From contig NZ_JBBOZQ010000001.1 of NCBI RefSeq assembly GCF_038008685.1, positions 1,674,001 through 1,738,000 of the forward strand: a stretch of 64,000 bases of DNA, in the 5' to 3' direction. A model generated the notes under the pieces. The model searched no databases and had not been told where the DNA came from. It was given only the letters and a program-made list of their open reading frames with translations. The stretch is from Lysinibacillus sp. FSL W8-0992 (GTDB taxonomy: Bacteria > Bacillota > Bacilli > Bacillales_A > Planococcaceae). Both the position numbers and the translations under genes were made by a program. This document shows positions 33,801-41,595 of this stretch, piece after piece (positions within the stretch are counted from its first letter, which is position 1; each line of letters begins with the position of its first letter).

Positions 33801-36628
33801 TTTGTTTTAGCAGCTTGGTTTGAGGCGAATGTTACGTTTACTTCTTTACCTTTTAAACCATTACCTTTATAGTCGACTGCACTATTATTTAAATACCATA
33901 TTTTTTTATCTGGTTTTGGATATTTACTTGTTTTTGCTTTCGTTTCGTCAGTTACAACAAAACCATGGCGAGCAAAATGTTCACTTAAATCTAAACCAAG
34001 TGCTTCAGAAGAGAATTCGACTAAATACTGTTGTTTAGAACGATCACCATCTGTTAGTGTCACATTACGTTCGCGATATAAAGAGTTTAATTTACCCCAA
34101 TATCCTGGGCTATACATTTCAAGTTGCCAATATACAGCTAGCTTTTCAAACAGACCTTGATCGTTATAATCTTTTGTGTTTTCTTTTAGAACGTTTTTAT
34201 AGATGTTCGCTTCATATGGAATACGTCCATCGATTTTTCCGTAAAATGCTGACATATGCTGTGGTAGCATATTGTTTGTTACTTCACCGTAAGTTCTTAC
34301 CCCAATATCCATGCGATGACCGATTTCATGGATAACGCCCCATGAACCGCCTTTTTCTTCGATAGGAACTAAAATATCAGATACGACATCATCCAGTGTA
34401 CCGATGTGATCGCCAGCTGCATACATGTAGGCATAAGGCTGTGCAAGTCGTACGTTTTCTCGAATTAATTTAGGGTCATTTTTTTCATTATGACCATCTA
34501 AACCGTTATATTTAAATAGTTCATCCATTAGACGGTTATACGATTCAATTGTTTGTAGTGGGCTATAGCCATTTTCTATATATGTTTTATAAGCACCAGT
34601 TGCAGTACCTGTCCAGAATAAATGGTCACTTACAACTTCTACGATATCTAGTACTTCGCGATCTTCAACTTTTGGATGCTTCGCAATGTCGTCATCGATT
34701 TTTTTCTTATAGTCAATTAAAAATTGTTTGAACTCTTCTACATTTGTAGATTTCGTAGCAAATGGAATTCTGTCAACACCTTCAAAACGTAATGTTGGTG
34801 CTTTTCCTTGCTGTTCAGCTGTGTATGGATTTTCAATATAAATTGTTCCGCCCGGTGTGACTGCCTTATTATTATAAGAAGTTTTAGGAACTGCCGGCAC
34901 CGTAATCACGTTTTTACCAACTTTTAAGCTAACGCCTTGTCTCCAACTGTTCCAAGCACCTTCTTGTTGAGCAAAAGATAAGCGTGGTAATGGTCCATTT
35001 GTTGCTGCGTCAACGTAAACGATAATTTGATCGCCTGGTTGAGCAGCAAGTCCTGTTGGTTGCAGGTTGTTACCGAAGCCGAACTTCAATTGTTCATTGG
35101 CGTGCTTTACCATATCTCCGTGTTGCTCAGCTACTATTATTCTGCCTTCTGTAACGACTTCACCGTTAATTACTTTTTTCGCTAGCTCGATATTTTCTTT
35201 ATACGTAGCATATAGTGGATGCGATTTTGCTTCTTCTTCTAGTGCAGTAATGAGCTCGATACTGTTGAATTCAGGTGATACAGTATTCATCGTTCCATCT
35301 GTAAATAACTTCGCCATTTTATCGTCCAGCGTATCTTCTTTATAGAACGCTAACTCTGAAAGGGTTGCCCAATTTTGATTGGATTTTGTGAATTTAAACT
35401 TTACACGTTTAAATGTAGTTGGATCGAACTTTGCTTCAACTAATCCAGCAACCATATTCTGCTTACCTGTTGAGACAAGCTCGTATGTATCGCCTTTAGA
35501 TGTTTGTGAAGCATAAATTTCAAATTCTTCCGCAAAGCCTTTACGGTCGGATGGTCTTGCTCCATAAATAATGCGATTTAATGTTACAGGTTCGATAAAT
35601 TCCACTTCAACTTCATTTGCGAATTTAGCAGTGTTGCTTGTATTCGTTTCCCAATATGTATTGACATTTCCATCGATGGCATTTTCGATAACAGCGCTAG
35701 CATAGTGTCCACCGTTATTGCGAATGCTCCTAATATTTTTGTAGTCCATTCTAAATATTTTAGAATAGGCTTCGTTTGCGTAATGGCTAAATGATGAAGT
35801 TACTGCTGTTGTAGCTTTAATCGCTTCGTTGCTTAGTAGCACTTTAGCATTGTCGATATCTTCTTTAAATTGAGCATAGAAGGGGTGTCCTTGTGCTTCA
35901 GCATCTAATTGATTGAGTGCATCAATTGAATGGAACTTGTCACTAACAGCACTCATTGTGTCATCAGTAAATAGTGTTGCCATTTTGTCAGAGATTGCAT
36001 CTTCTTTATAAAATTGAAACTCTGATGCACTTGCCCAATCTTGATTTGCTTTAGTGAAAACAAACTTTACGCGTTTAAATTCTGTTGGGTCAAACTGGAT
36101 TTCGACGATATCACCAGTAGAACCTTTGTATTCACCGGATGAAACGAGGGTAAAATCATTGCCTGAATCTGTTGTTGAGCTATAAATTTCAAACTGCTGT
36201 GCAAAACCTTTACCTTTTGTAGTTGATTGACGTGCAGCATAAACAATTCTATTTAACGTAGCTGCGTCATTGAACTGTATTACGACTTCATTTGTGAATG
36301 ATGCACTATTCGGTGTCCCTGTTTCCCAATGGGTATTCATGTCGCCATCAATCGCTTTATCAATAGTAGAACTTGCATATTTTCCACCGTTGTTCGTAAT
36401 CGATTTAATGTTAGTATTAGCCATCTTAAATACGTCATCGTATGCCTTTAAAATATCTTTTCCGTACAAATCAAACTTTTTCACCGATGCTATCGTATGT
36501 TTAGTACTCATTTCAGCTGAAGTTTTGACAATATTTCCATTCGGATTTTCACTTGCCAAAACATTCAATGGACCACCGACTAAATTTAAAGCTAGAGCAG
36601 ATACTGTTACAATCTTTACAACTTTCAT
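30824..36628 (-). CDS. Secreted M60-family (enhancin-like) metalloprotease/adhesin (1934 aa)
   Basis: Signal peptide at residues 1-26. Two F5/8-type-C (discoidin) modules lie at ~55-215 and ~290-430 (both with IDGxxNTxWET). An M60 zinc-peptidase domain covers ~490-920, with GGSWGVIHEIGHRMDIG placing HExxH at 767-771 and a downstream Glu in RTYGEVTNN. A fibronectin/Big-like stretch, three NPCBM-like modules (~1090, ~1310 and ~1540, each with KGxGxHANSxxxYD), DUF5011-like linkers, a FIVAR-like helical pair (~1700-1760) and a short leucine-rich segment (~1775-1840) follow. No LPxTG or SLH anchor is present. M60 domains cleave mucin-type glycoproteins, and the added modules bind sugars. AAGGAGGAAG precedes ATG 36628. 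A c-di-GMP riboswitch lies upstream. Confidence 0.92.
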   Translation of the reverse strand: MKVVKIVTVSALALNLVGGPLNVLASENPNGNIVKTSAEMSTKHTIASVKKFDLYGKDILKAYDDVFKMANTNIKSITNNGGKYASSTIDKAIDGDMNTHWETGTPNSASFTNEVVIQFNDAATLNRIVYAARQSTTKGKGFAQQFEIYSSTTDSGNDFTLVSSGEYKGSTGDIVEIQFDPTEFKRVKFVFTKANQDWASASEFQFYKEDAISDKMATLFTDDTMSAVSDKFHSIDALNQLDAEAQGHPFYAQFKEDIDNAKVLLSNEAIKATTAVTSSFSHYANEAYSKIFRMDYKNIRSIRNNGGHYASAVIENAIDGNVNTYWETNTSNTAKFANEVEVEFIEPVTLNRIIYGARPSDRKGFAEEFEIYASQTSKGDTYELVSTGKQNMVAGLVEAKFDPTTFKRVKFKFTKSNQNWATLSELAFYKEDTLDDKMAKLFTDGTMNTVSPEFNSIELITALEEEAKSHPLYATYKENIELAKKVINGEVVTEGRIIVAEQHGDMVKHANEQLKFGFGNNLQPTGLAAQPGDQIIVYVDAATNGPLPRLSFAQQEGAWNSWRQGVSLKVGKNVITVPAVPKTSYNNKAVTPGGTIYIENPYTAEQQGKAPTLRFEGVDRIPFATKSTNVEEFKQFLIDYKKKIDDDIAKHPKVEDREVLDIVEVVSDHLFWTGTATGAYKTYIENGYSPLQTIESYNRLMDELFKYNGLDGHNEKNDPKLIRENVRLAQPYAYMYAAGDHIGTLDDVVSDILVPIEEKGGSWGVIHEIGHRMDIGVRTYGEVTNNMLPQHMSAFYGKIDGRIPYEANIYKNVLKENTKDYNDQGLFEKLAVYWQLEMYSPGYWGKLNSLYRERNVTLTDGDRSKQQYLVEFSSEALGLDLSEHFARHGFVVTDETKAKTSKYPKPDKKIWYLNNSAVDYKGNGLKGKEVNVTFASNQAAKTNTLYLSIDKSYQDDFLGYEIYRDNELIGFTSTAQFIDKNVDTTKNYTYKVVGYDKKLNTLKPVEVKAFTPTLSAEDCVTVKLHQAFDPMDYVKAISYSGKDITKTVIIKSNTVDMTKKGSYEVVYEINDEGIKETKTMNVNVISDMQYISDMTAKSAKVGWGSLQKDKSIAGGTITLLRQGVDATYAKGLGAHANSEVVYDIEGKGFDFFESYIGIDQAAKGKASSATFEVWVDGEQKFASDVFKANTDHGYINIPVTGAKEVKLITTDANDSGNSSDHTIWADAKFGKDSSLPTLTLSEDLTLVKLNSEFDFLKDVTASDIEDGDLSKQIKVTTNGFNTNKSGTYQIKYTVTDSDNNVATATRNVYVYSDEKFASDIGWKSAQTAYSTVNKDKSSSGGSIKVLTNGEVKEFAKGIGTHANSEIVYDLTDKNYDYFETLVGIDRNIAENGNSSVTFKVLADGQEVYNSGVMKYQSEAKLVRVPLQGVKELKLIANDSGNGNASDHANFADAKFYVSNGMPELTIPKSVATKVGTPINIDESYLATDAEDGNLTSRVQVTGLEQVNFNRAGHYEITYTVVDSDGNEVTKKRTISVVNMEDYHYLTDFEWQSTQNSYTAPVKDISISHNALRLTGDDGREITYERGIGAHSNSTIIYDLTDKNADFFTAFVGVDRQMYGTIGSVTFQVFVDGEKQFDSGLMQSRDSQKYIEVSITGAKELKLVVTDGGNGNGSDHASWGETKLHFANADRVFTEDLTLALEDAKTVNVENYTADTIQALQASMAKAEELLANTQASQAQIDQALEELLQAKAALVAIDFSQIIPIADNQLKVAIQQTLGLSGEITLGDMITLTSLHAPNARITSLDGLQYAKNLTSLDISANSITDFSPLKNLSKLENITAHPQIVEVSSLTGPELTVENLVKGLDGNYLNPYQIALRNTKTMKEISVDVDQLTPNADHFTIDLSQEEQGMYMLVIAYKLNEDTLIQLTYFVKN

Positions 36629-36677
36629 CTATTCTTCCTCCTTATGAAGTTTTGAATTTTTTCCTACGGAGTACATA

Positions 36678-36704
36678 AAAAAACTACTCATAAAAGAGTA
36701 GTTT
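36678..36704 (-). terminator. Leader terminator of the c-di-GMP riboswitch, upstream of the M60 gene
   Basis: On the minus strand AAAACTACTC-TTTTAT-GAGTAGTTTT is followed by a U-run and then ATGTACTC. It stands 50 bases before the M60 start, with no minus-strand gene upstream to terminate. It is therefore best read as the expression platform of the riboswitch at 36874-36944. Confidence 0.85.
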
Positions 36705-36856
36705 TATTTTAAATAAGGATAATATAAAAACATACAAATATACCCATTATATATGGGCGCTGAAAAGACTAAAAGATAAAAAATTCACCTTTTAGATGTT
36801 ATATTAAAAAAATATTTTTTCAGTAATTTGTTTTTTTATGACCTTACTAAACAAAA

Positions 36857-36870
36857 AGTAGTATGTACTC
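36857..36870 (-). promoter_or_regulatory. Predicted antiterminator strand of the riboswitch
   Basis: GAGTACATACTACT, 3 bases after the aptamer, is complementary to AGTAGT...ATGTACTC at 36688-36669, which spans the 3' arm of the leader terminator and the bases after its U-run. Pairing would give 14 base pairs with the U-run bulged out and would prevent the terminator from forming. Confidence 0.6.
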
Positions 36871-36873
36871 TTC

Positions 36874-36944
36874 GGCAACTGGCTGACATAGTTATAAACC
36901 TTAGTCCCTATAGCTTTGCGTCCCTAAATTTCTTTAAGTTTGCC
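36874..36944 (-). ncRNA. Cyclic di-GMP-I (GEMM-I) riboswitch aptamer
   Basis: On the minus strand the segment runs GGCAAAC (P1 5' strand), TAAA-GAAA-TTTA (P2 with GNRA tetraloop), GGGACGCAAAGC (the invariant GEMM core), CTATAGGGACTAAGG (P3 with the CUAAG receptor), CTATGTCAGCC and GTTGCC (P1 3' strand). All conserved class-I elements are present in order, and GGCAA pairs with TTGCC. It precedes a terminator and the M60-type surface protease gene, so c-di-GMP probably switches that gene by transcription attenuation. The direction (on or off) cannot be read with certainty. Confidence 0.93.
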
Positions 36945-37289
36945 TATTCAATTTTTCTACTATAAAGAATAGCATAGTGAAAATAATTACCAAAGAACAA
37001 TTTGTCCTATATTTTACCACCCTTCATTAGGGTAATACGGTGAAGGTTTAATGTTAAATAGTATAATAGTGTAATTTATCGATAGGCATTATGGTATGTG
37101 TAAATTACTTTAGTAAGAGGAAGGTAGTTTAATTGTAAACTACTTTTGTCGTGGTAGTGAGTATGAAAAATATTTACAGCAGGTGAAAAGAATTTAACTT
37201 GGGCAAAGACGAATGCTTTTAGGAGTTTTTTGTTGATAAAGTAGTTGGCTGTCGTTATAAAGAGCTGTGTAATTTTCACCACCTATCGG

Positions 37290-37309
37290 TATAATGAATG
37301 TATTCATTA
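37290..37309 (+). promoter_or_regulatory. Palindrome over the -10 box of the mntA-hepT pair
   Basis: TAATGAAT-GT-ATTCATTA (37292-37309) is a perfect inverted repeat. TATAAT at 37290-37295 overlaps its left arm, and the GTG start of mntA is 24 bases downstream. The arrangement suits autorepression of a toxin-antitoxin operon or control by an outside repressor. Confidence 0.5.
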
Positions 37310-37332
37310 CATTACATTAAGGGGGGCTGAAA

Positions 37333-37743
37333 GTGTTATCTAAAGAGCTAAAAAATACAATTAAAGAAGTATTACAAGCGCGTGTTCAGCCATCCTTTAT
37401 TTTATTGTTTGGTTCCCATGCAAAAGGGGTGGCGCGTGGGGACAGTGATTTAGATATTGCATACTTTTCAGAAACAATCTTAACGAATTATGAACGATTT
37501 TTACTAGCTGGGGATTTAGCGGAGAAATGTCATATTGATGTAGATTTGGTGGATTTGCAACAAGTTGATACAGTATTTGTGGCACAAATATTTTCAACTG
37601 GTATTTTGTTAAATTGTGTAGATGACAATGAGTTTATTAAGCAGCGAATGAAAGCTTACTCTATGTATGCAACGTTGAATGAGCAGCGAACCGAAATCCT
37701 TCAAGGAATTAAGGAGAGAGGGAGTGTACTTGATGAGTCATGA
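37333..37743 (+). CDS. mntA: MNT-type nucleotidyltransferase antitoxin (MntA-like, 136 aa)
   Basis: A minimal nucleotidyltransferase domain with LLFGSHAKGVARGDSDLDIA, the GS-x9-DxD motif with both metal-binding Asp. It begins at GTG 37333 behind AAGGGGGG with 7-base spacing. It overlaps the downstream HEPN gene by 11 bases. In type VII MntA/HepT systems the MNT enzyme transfers AMP to a Tyr of the HEPN toxin and silences it. The active-site motif here is intact, so the mechanism can apply. The gene pair stands alone between terminators. Confidence 0.9.
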   Translation: MLSKELKNTIKEVLQARVQPSFILLFGSHAKGVARGDSDLDIAYFSETILTNYERFLLAGDLAEKCHIDVDLVDLQQVDTVFVAQIFSTGILLNCVDDNEFIKQRMKAYSMYATLNEQRTEILQGIKERGSVLDES

Positions 37744-38140
37744 GGTTATTTTAAATAAAGTGGCCACAATTGAGCGCTGTATAAAAAGGATTCATGAAGT
37801 TTACGAGCAAGATCCAAACAATTTAAAGGATTTTACTAAACAGGATAGTATTATTTTAAATATTCAGCGTGCTTGTGAAGCAAGTATTGATTTAGGAATG
37901 CACCTTGTAAGTGAGAGAAAGTTAGGTTTACCTAAGACGAGTAGAGAAGCATTTCTTTTGTTGCAAGAAGATGGTATCATTAATGCACAATTAGCAAAAT
38001 CGTTGATGAACATGGTTGGATTCCGAAATATTGCTGTACATGATTATCAGGCGATTAAGCTAGATATTTTACAGGCAATTATAGAGCAACATCTTGACGA
38101 TTTTAAATCTTTTGCGAAACAACTATTAGCTTTAATTTAA
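37733..38140 (+). CDS. hepT: HEPN-domain RNase toxin (HepT-like, 135 aa)
   Basis: All-helical HEPN protein. Near the C terminus, GFRNIAVHDYQAIK carries the RxxxxH catalytic motif and the adjacent Tyr (R-x4-H-x-Y), the residue adenylylated in characterised HepT proteins. ATG 37733 is chosen because GAGAGGGAGTG precedes it and the family starts with MSHEVILNKVATIE; the frame is open 18 codons further upstream inside mntA. It likely cleaves RNA when freed from MntA. Translation is coupled to mntA through the 11-base overlap. Confidence 0.9.
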   Translation: MSHEVILNKVATIERCIKRIHEVYEQDPNNLKDFTKQDSIILNIQRACEASIDLGMHLVSERKLGLPKTSREAFLLLQEDGIINAQLAKSLMNMVGFRNIAVHDYQAIKLDILQAIIEQHLDDFKSFAKQLLALI

Positions 38141-38215
38141 ATTGCTATAGCTATTGATGAATGTCTATAAAAGCTGAGCTGTTTACTTATTGTGCTCAAA
38201 TTTAAATACAATGTT

Positions 38216-38254
38216 TTAAACCTTCTACTTCAGTTTATGAGTAGAAGGTTTTTT
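38216..38254 (+). terminator. Terminator following the toxin-antitoxin pair
   Basis: AAACCTTCTACT-N10-AGTAGAAGGTTTTTT is a 12-bp stem with a U-run, about 75 bases after hepT. Confidence 0.88.
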
Positions 38255-38372
38255 CGTTGAAAGCAGGTTTGGTGAAATGCCAATTAAACCAGTGCTGGCA
38301 ATCGTTCGTACACTTGCAAAACCTGTATAAAAATAATTGATAATTTCAGCATGGATTCAATTGTAATAGTTT

Positions 38373-38425
38373 GTTCATCTTCCGTTCATTTTCAGTTCAT
38401 GCTCTGTTCATTTAGGCTCTATATT
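38373..38425 (+). promoter_or_regulatory. Four GTTCAT direct repeats at 11-bp spacing upstream of the ABC transporter operon
   Basis: GTTCAT occurs at 38373, 38384, 38395 and 38406, each exactly 11 bases apart, followed by a TATATT -10 box at 38420-38425 and the permease start at 38461. Direct repeats phased by one helical turn are the usual binding sites of OmpR/PhoP-type response regulators. No such regulator is encoded next to the operon. Confidence 0.65.
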
Positions 38426-38460
38426 CTAAGAATGTGAAAAGAAATAGGAGGGGTTTTAAG

Positions 38461-39495
38461 ATGAACCTAGCTATAAAAGAAATGAAGAAAAATAAAGTAC
38501 GATTTTTGATTTTAGGTTCCATTGTTTTTCTGGTGAGTTTATTAACCTTTATTATTTCAGGTTTAGCAAATGGACTATCGCAAGACAATGCGGCGCTAAT
38601 AAAAGATTTACCAGCAGGACAGTTTTATATGAATAAGGATGCAGATGAAACGTACAATCTGTCAAAAATAGATAGCAGTACCCAAAATGAAATGTTAAAC
38701 AAACAAAAGGATGCTGTAGCCTTCTCAATTCAAATGGGCTTTATAAATGATAAGGCAGGGAAGCAGCAAAGCGTAGCCTTTGTAACTGCTACCGATTCAC
38801 CACTATTTGAAAATGTAAAACATGAGGAAATTATTTTAGATAGCTCATTAAAGGATAAAGGTATACAGGTAGGCGATACAGTAACAAATAATCAATTTAG
38901 TGGCAAGTTTATTGTAAAAGGCTTTGTTGAGCAAAAGAAATATAGTCATGCTCCTGTAGCTTATATAAGCATGGAGGATTACAAAGAAATTTATCGTGTC
39001 GAAGAAATGCAATTAGTTTTCGCTCCAGATGGGGATGCTACTCAATCCTATACGGGATTACAAGCATTTTCAAAAAATGATTTTTTAAATACAATTCCTA
39101 GTTATAGCGCAGAGCAAATGTCTCTTAATATGATAGTTTGGTTTTTAGTTGTAATTAGTGGCATGCTGTTTGCAATCTTTTTCTACATGATGAACGTTCA
39201 AAAGATTGGTTTGTACGGTATTTTAAAAGCAATCGGTTTAAAAACGAGTAAGCTATTTAAAATGATTTGGACGCAAATGGTCGTTATTACGATTATTTCA
39301 CTTGCGTTATCTATTGCGCTAAGTCAAATTTTCAATCAATTTGCACCACAAGGAATGCCATTTAGTTTAAGTTTAGCAACGACAACACAATTGTCGATTG
39401 TATTCATCATTATTGGTTTTATTGGTGCAACAATTTCAGGTATCCAAATTAAAAAAATTCAACCATTACAAGCGATACAGCAAGGAGAGGTCTAA
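38461..39495 (+). CDS. ABC transporter permease, FtsX/MacB type (344 aa)
   Basis: TM1 at residues ~12-34, an extracytoplasmic domain at ~35-215, then three membrane helices (IVWFLVVISGMLFAIFFYMM, a second near 265-290 and a third near 305-328). This is the FtsX-like permease layout with one MacB-type periplasmic-core-like domain. AGGAGGGG lies 9 bases before ATG 38461; an in-frame GTG at 38434 has no site. It is one base upstream of the ATPase gene. With that ATPase it forms an exporter-like or stress-sensing transporter. Phased repeats in its promoter imply two-component control. Confidence 0.9.
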   Translation: MNLAIKEMKKNKVRFLILGSIVFLVSLLTFIISGLANGLSQDNAALIKDLPAGQFYMNKDADETYNLSKIDSSTQNEMLNKQKDAVAFSIQMGFINDKAGKQQSVAFVTATDSPLFENVKHEEIILDSSLKDKGIQVGDTVTNNQFSGKFIVKGFVEQKKYSHAPVAYISMEDYKEIYRVEEMQLVFAPDGDATQSYTGLQAFSKNDFLNTIPSYSAEQMSLNMIVWFLVVISGMLFAIFFYMMNVQKIGLYGILKAIGLKTSKLFKMIWTQMVVITIISLALSIALSQIFNQFAPQGMPFSLSLATTTQLSIVFIIIGFIGATISGIQIKKIQPLQAIQQGEV

Positions 39496-39496
39496 T

Positions 39497-40183
39497 ATGA
39501 CGCTATTTACAATGGAGAATGTTAGAAAAACGTTTACGAATGGTGAAGTGCAAGAAGAAATATTAAAAGGGATTAATATGACGCTTAAAGAAGGAGAGGT
39601 AACGGCGTTAGTAGGTGCATCTGGCTCTGGTAAAAGTACACTTCTAACGATTGCTGCAGGGTTGCAACCTACATCTGATGGCCAAATTATTTTTGAAGGG
39701 AAAAACATGACAGCTTTGACTAAAGAACAAGTGCGACAAGTTCGGGCAAGTAAATTCGGCTTTGTTTTTCAATTTGCTCACTTAGTTCCTTTTTTAACAG
39801 TAGAAGAACAGCTTTTACTTATGCTTGAAGTGTCTGAATCAGCATTAAAGAAACACGAGCAGCAAAGAGAGGTAGAGCGACTTTTAAAATTAGTCGGGAT
39901 GGATCATCGGAAAAATGCCTATCCTTCATCATTATCAGGTGGAGAGAAGCAACGAGTTGCCATTGCGCGAGCAATTATTCATAAACCGAAAGTTCTTTTT
40001 GCGGATGAACCTACAGCAAGTTTAGATTCCAAAAGATCTAAGGATGTCATGGAGTTAATTAGGGATCTAACAAAAACATTAAACATTACAACTTTAATGG
40101 TTACACATGACGAAGAAATGCTGTCATATACAGATCAGGTCATTAAAATGAATGATGGTAAAATTGTACAAAATCAATTATAG
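39497..40183 (+). CDS. ABC transporter ATP-binding protein, LolD/MacB type (228 aa)
   Basis: Walker A GASGSGKST at residue ~40, Q-loop in FGFVFQFAHL, signature LSGGEKQRVAIARA, Walker B VLFADEPTASLD and switch His in MVTHDEE. All are intact. Length and sequence fit the LolD/MacB/BceA group that drives FtsX-type permeases. AAGGAGAGG precedes ATG 39497, which follows the permease stop directly. A terminator with a strong U-run follows the gene. Confidence 0.95.
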   Translation: MTLFTMENVRKTFTNGEVQEEILKGINMTLKEGEVTALVGASGSGKSTLLTIAAGLQPTSDGQIIFEGKNMTALTKEQVRQVRASKFGFVFQFAHLVPFLTVEEQLLLMLEVSESALKKHEQQREVERLLKLVGMDHRKNAYPSSLSGGEKQRVAIARAIIHKPKVLFADEPTASLDSKRSKDVMELIRDLTKTLNITTLMVTHDEEMLSYTDQVIKMNDGKIVQNQL

Positions 40184-40196
40184 GCTGAAAAGTGTA

Positions 40197-40234
40197 AGTG
40201 TTAGATTGACTGTTATCAATCTAACACTTTTTTT
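40197..40234 (+). terminator. Terminator of the ABC operon, with a decayed repeat behind it
   Basis: AGTGTTAGATTGA-N4-TCAATCTAACACTTTTTTT is nearly identical to the hairpins at 25599 and 62644. A short decayed stretch resembling the GC-rich repeat follows to about 40290. Confidence 0.88.
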
Positions 40235-40326
40235 CTGTATGCGTTGCTTTCCTACAGTAGTTATCGCTTACCGCCTTCACTAACAACAACTTATTGTTAA
40301 ATGGAAGATGGAAATATTAAGTTTCG

Positions 40327-40779
40327 TTACTGAATAGGAACTAATATTTCACATAGATGATTTTCAATCATTTGCGAGGTATATCTTTCAATTATTGGTT
40401 GTTGTCTAATGGATAGATTATGTTTTGCGATTTCAGAAAAAATATTGCCCCAAAATTCGCTGACTGCCTCTTTCGTATGGTCTAACAGGAAAACCGCATA
40501 TTTCCCTCCAGTGAATGTACCAACCTGAGCAGGCTTTGCCACATGATAATCGTTTTGAATAATGACGCAAACATCATAACGACATTCTTCTTTCGGTGTA
40601 ACTGCTGGATTATCTTGTGGTATAGCTAAAATTGGTGAATTATCAAATACTCCATTTTCCAGTACCCATTGCTTAAAGGATTCCATTAGTTCTTTGTTTT
40701 GCTTTTCACCATATTCACCGACGTTTCTAAAAAAGGCAATTCTTGATTCTGCTAATTCTTCAATAGTTATTTTCATCAT
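40327..40779 (-). CDS. GyrI-like / AraC effector-binding domain protein (150 aa)
   Basis: A stand-alone GyrI-like small-molecule-binding domain: ESRIAFFRNVGEYGE at the start, RYDVCVIIQNDY in the middle, VGTFTGGKYAVFLLDHTKEA and the ending IENHLCEILVPI are the usual conserved pieces. There is no DNA-binding domain. GGAAGGGGGG precedes the start; two adjacent ATG codons (40779 and 40776) are possible. Stand-alone members bind or hydrolyse small hydrophobic or cationic compounds. It has no operon partner. Confidence 0.85.
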   Translation of the reverse strand: MMKITIEELAESRIAFFRNVGEYGEKQNKELMESFKQWVLENGVFDNSPILAIPQDNPAVTPKEECRYDVCVIIQNDYHVAKPAQVGTFTGGKYAVFLLDHTKEAVSEFWGNIFSEIAKHNLSIRQQPIIERYTSQMIENHLCEILVPIQ

Positions 40780-40946
40780 TTCATCCCCCCTTCCTAAGTA
40801 AAGGTAATATGATTAAAAATGTTTCTCAAGTGCTTATTAAAAGTATTTTTTTTTGTGGAACTTACGCTAGTGGTAACAAAAGAGACTTTCGGTTAGGGCA
40901 TTTTTTATATCTTCGATGACATACCTTCTTAAGTAGGAGGGATAAC

Positions 40947-41588
40947 ATGTTCAAAAGGAAATGGATTCTTGTAGGAACACTTACTATGGTAATAATTATA
41001 GTTAGCCTAGTCGCTAGACTTTTTGAGGTGGATAGTTCTGAAAATAAAGAGGCGCAGCAATCTTTCGTTACTAAAGAAGAGTTAAGTATTGCTAAATTGA
41101 AAGAAAAACTGCATGAAATATATGTTGGAGTTGATGTGAAAACGACGACAAAGAAAGAATTGGTGTTACAAGTTGTGGCGGATGAAGATTATTTTAGTTT
41201 TGTTAAAAAAGATATGGAGCCGATTGCCAAACGTGTTATGGAAACTTCACCATTTAAGGACTATACAGTTATTTTTGAAAGGTGGGAGTTTACAACAGAA
41301 AATGAAGGAAAAAAACTAATAGATAAAGAATTATCCTATTTTTTAAAAGCTATTGTAGAAGGTCTTAAAGAATTTGATGTATTTAAAAATGTAACGACGG
41401 ATCAACACACCTTTATCACTGTTCAAACTTCTATCATTGGTTCGGAGAAAGATGCACAAAAGGTAGCATTAGAAATGGAAGAAATCATATATGGAATTTT
41501 ACGTTCACAAGAGAGAAATGAAGTAACGCCGATAAATGAATTTCAGGTTAAAGTAGTGAATTCGCAAGGGGAAGTATTAAATGAGTAG
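40947..41588 (+). CDS. Membrane-anchored hypothetical protein (213 aa)
   Basis: One N-terminal membrane segment (residues ~6-24: ILVGTLTMVIIIVSLVARLF) followed by a charged soluble domain of mixed alpha/beta character with no cysteine. It is likely held at the membrane with the domain outside. No family recognised. AGTAGGAGGGATAAC precedes ATG 40947. It stands alone, and the second repeat array begins eight bases after its stop. Confidence 0.7.
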   Translation: MFKRKWILVGTLTMVIIIVSLVARLFEVDSSENKEAQQSFVTKEELSIAKLKEKLHEIYVGVDVKTTTKKELVLQVVADEDYFSFVKKDMEPIAKRVMETSPFKDYTVIFERWEFTTENEGKKLIDKELSYFLKAIVEGLKEFDVFKNVTTDQHTFITVQTSIIGSEKDAQKVALEMEEIIYGILRSQERNEVTPINEFQVKVVNSQGEVLNE

Positions 41589-41595
41589 AAGATAG

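Noticed and set aside
36669..36704. Ordinary terminator of an upstream minus-strand gene
   Set aside because: No minus-strand gene exists between it and 37333. The c-di-GMP aptamer upstream explains it as an expression platform.
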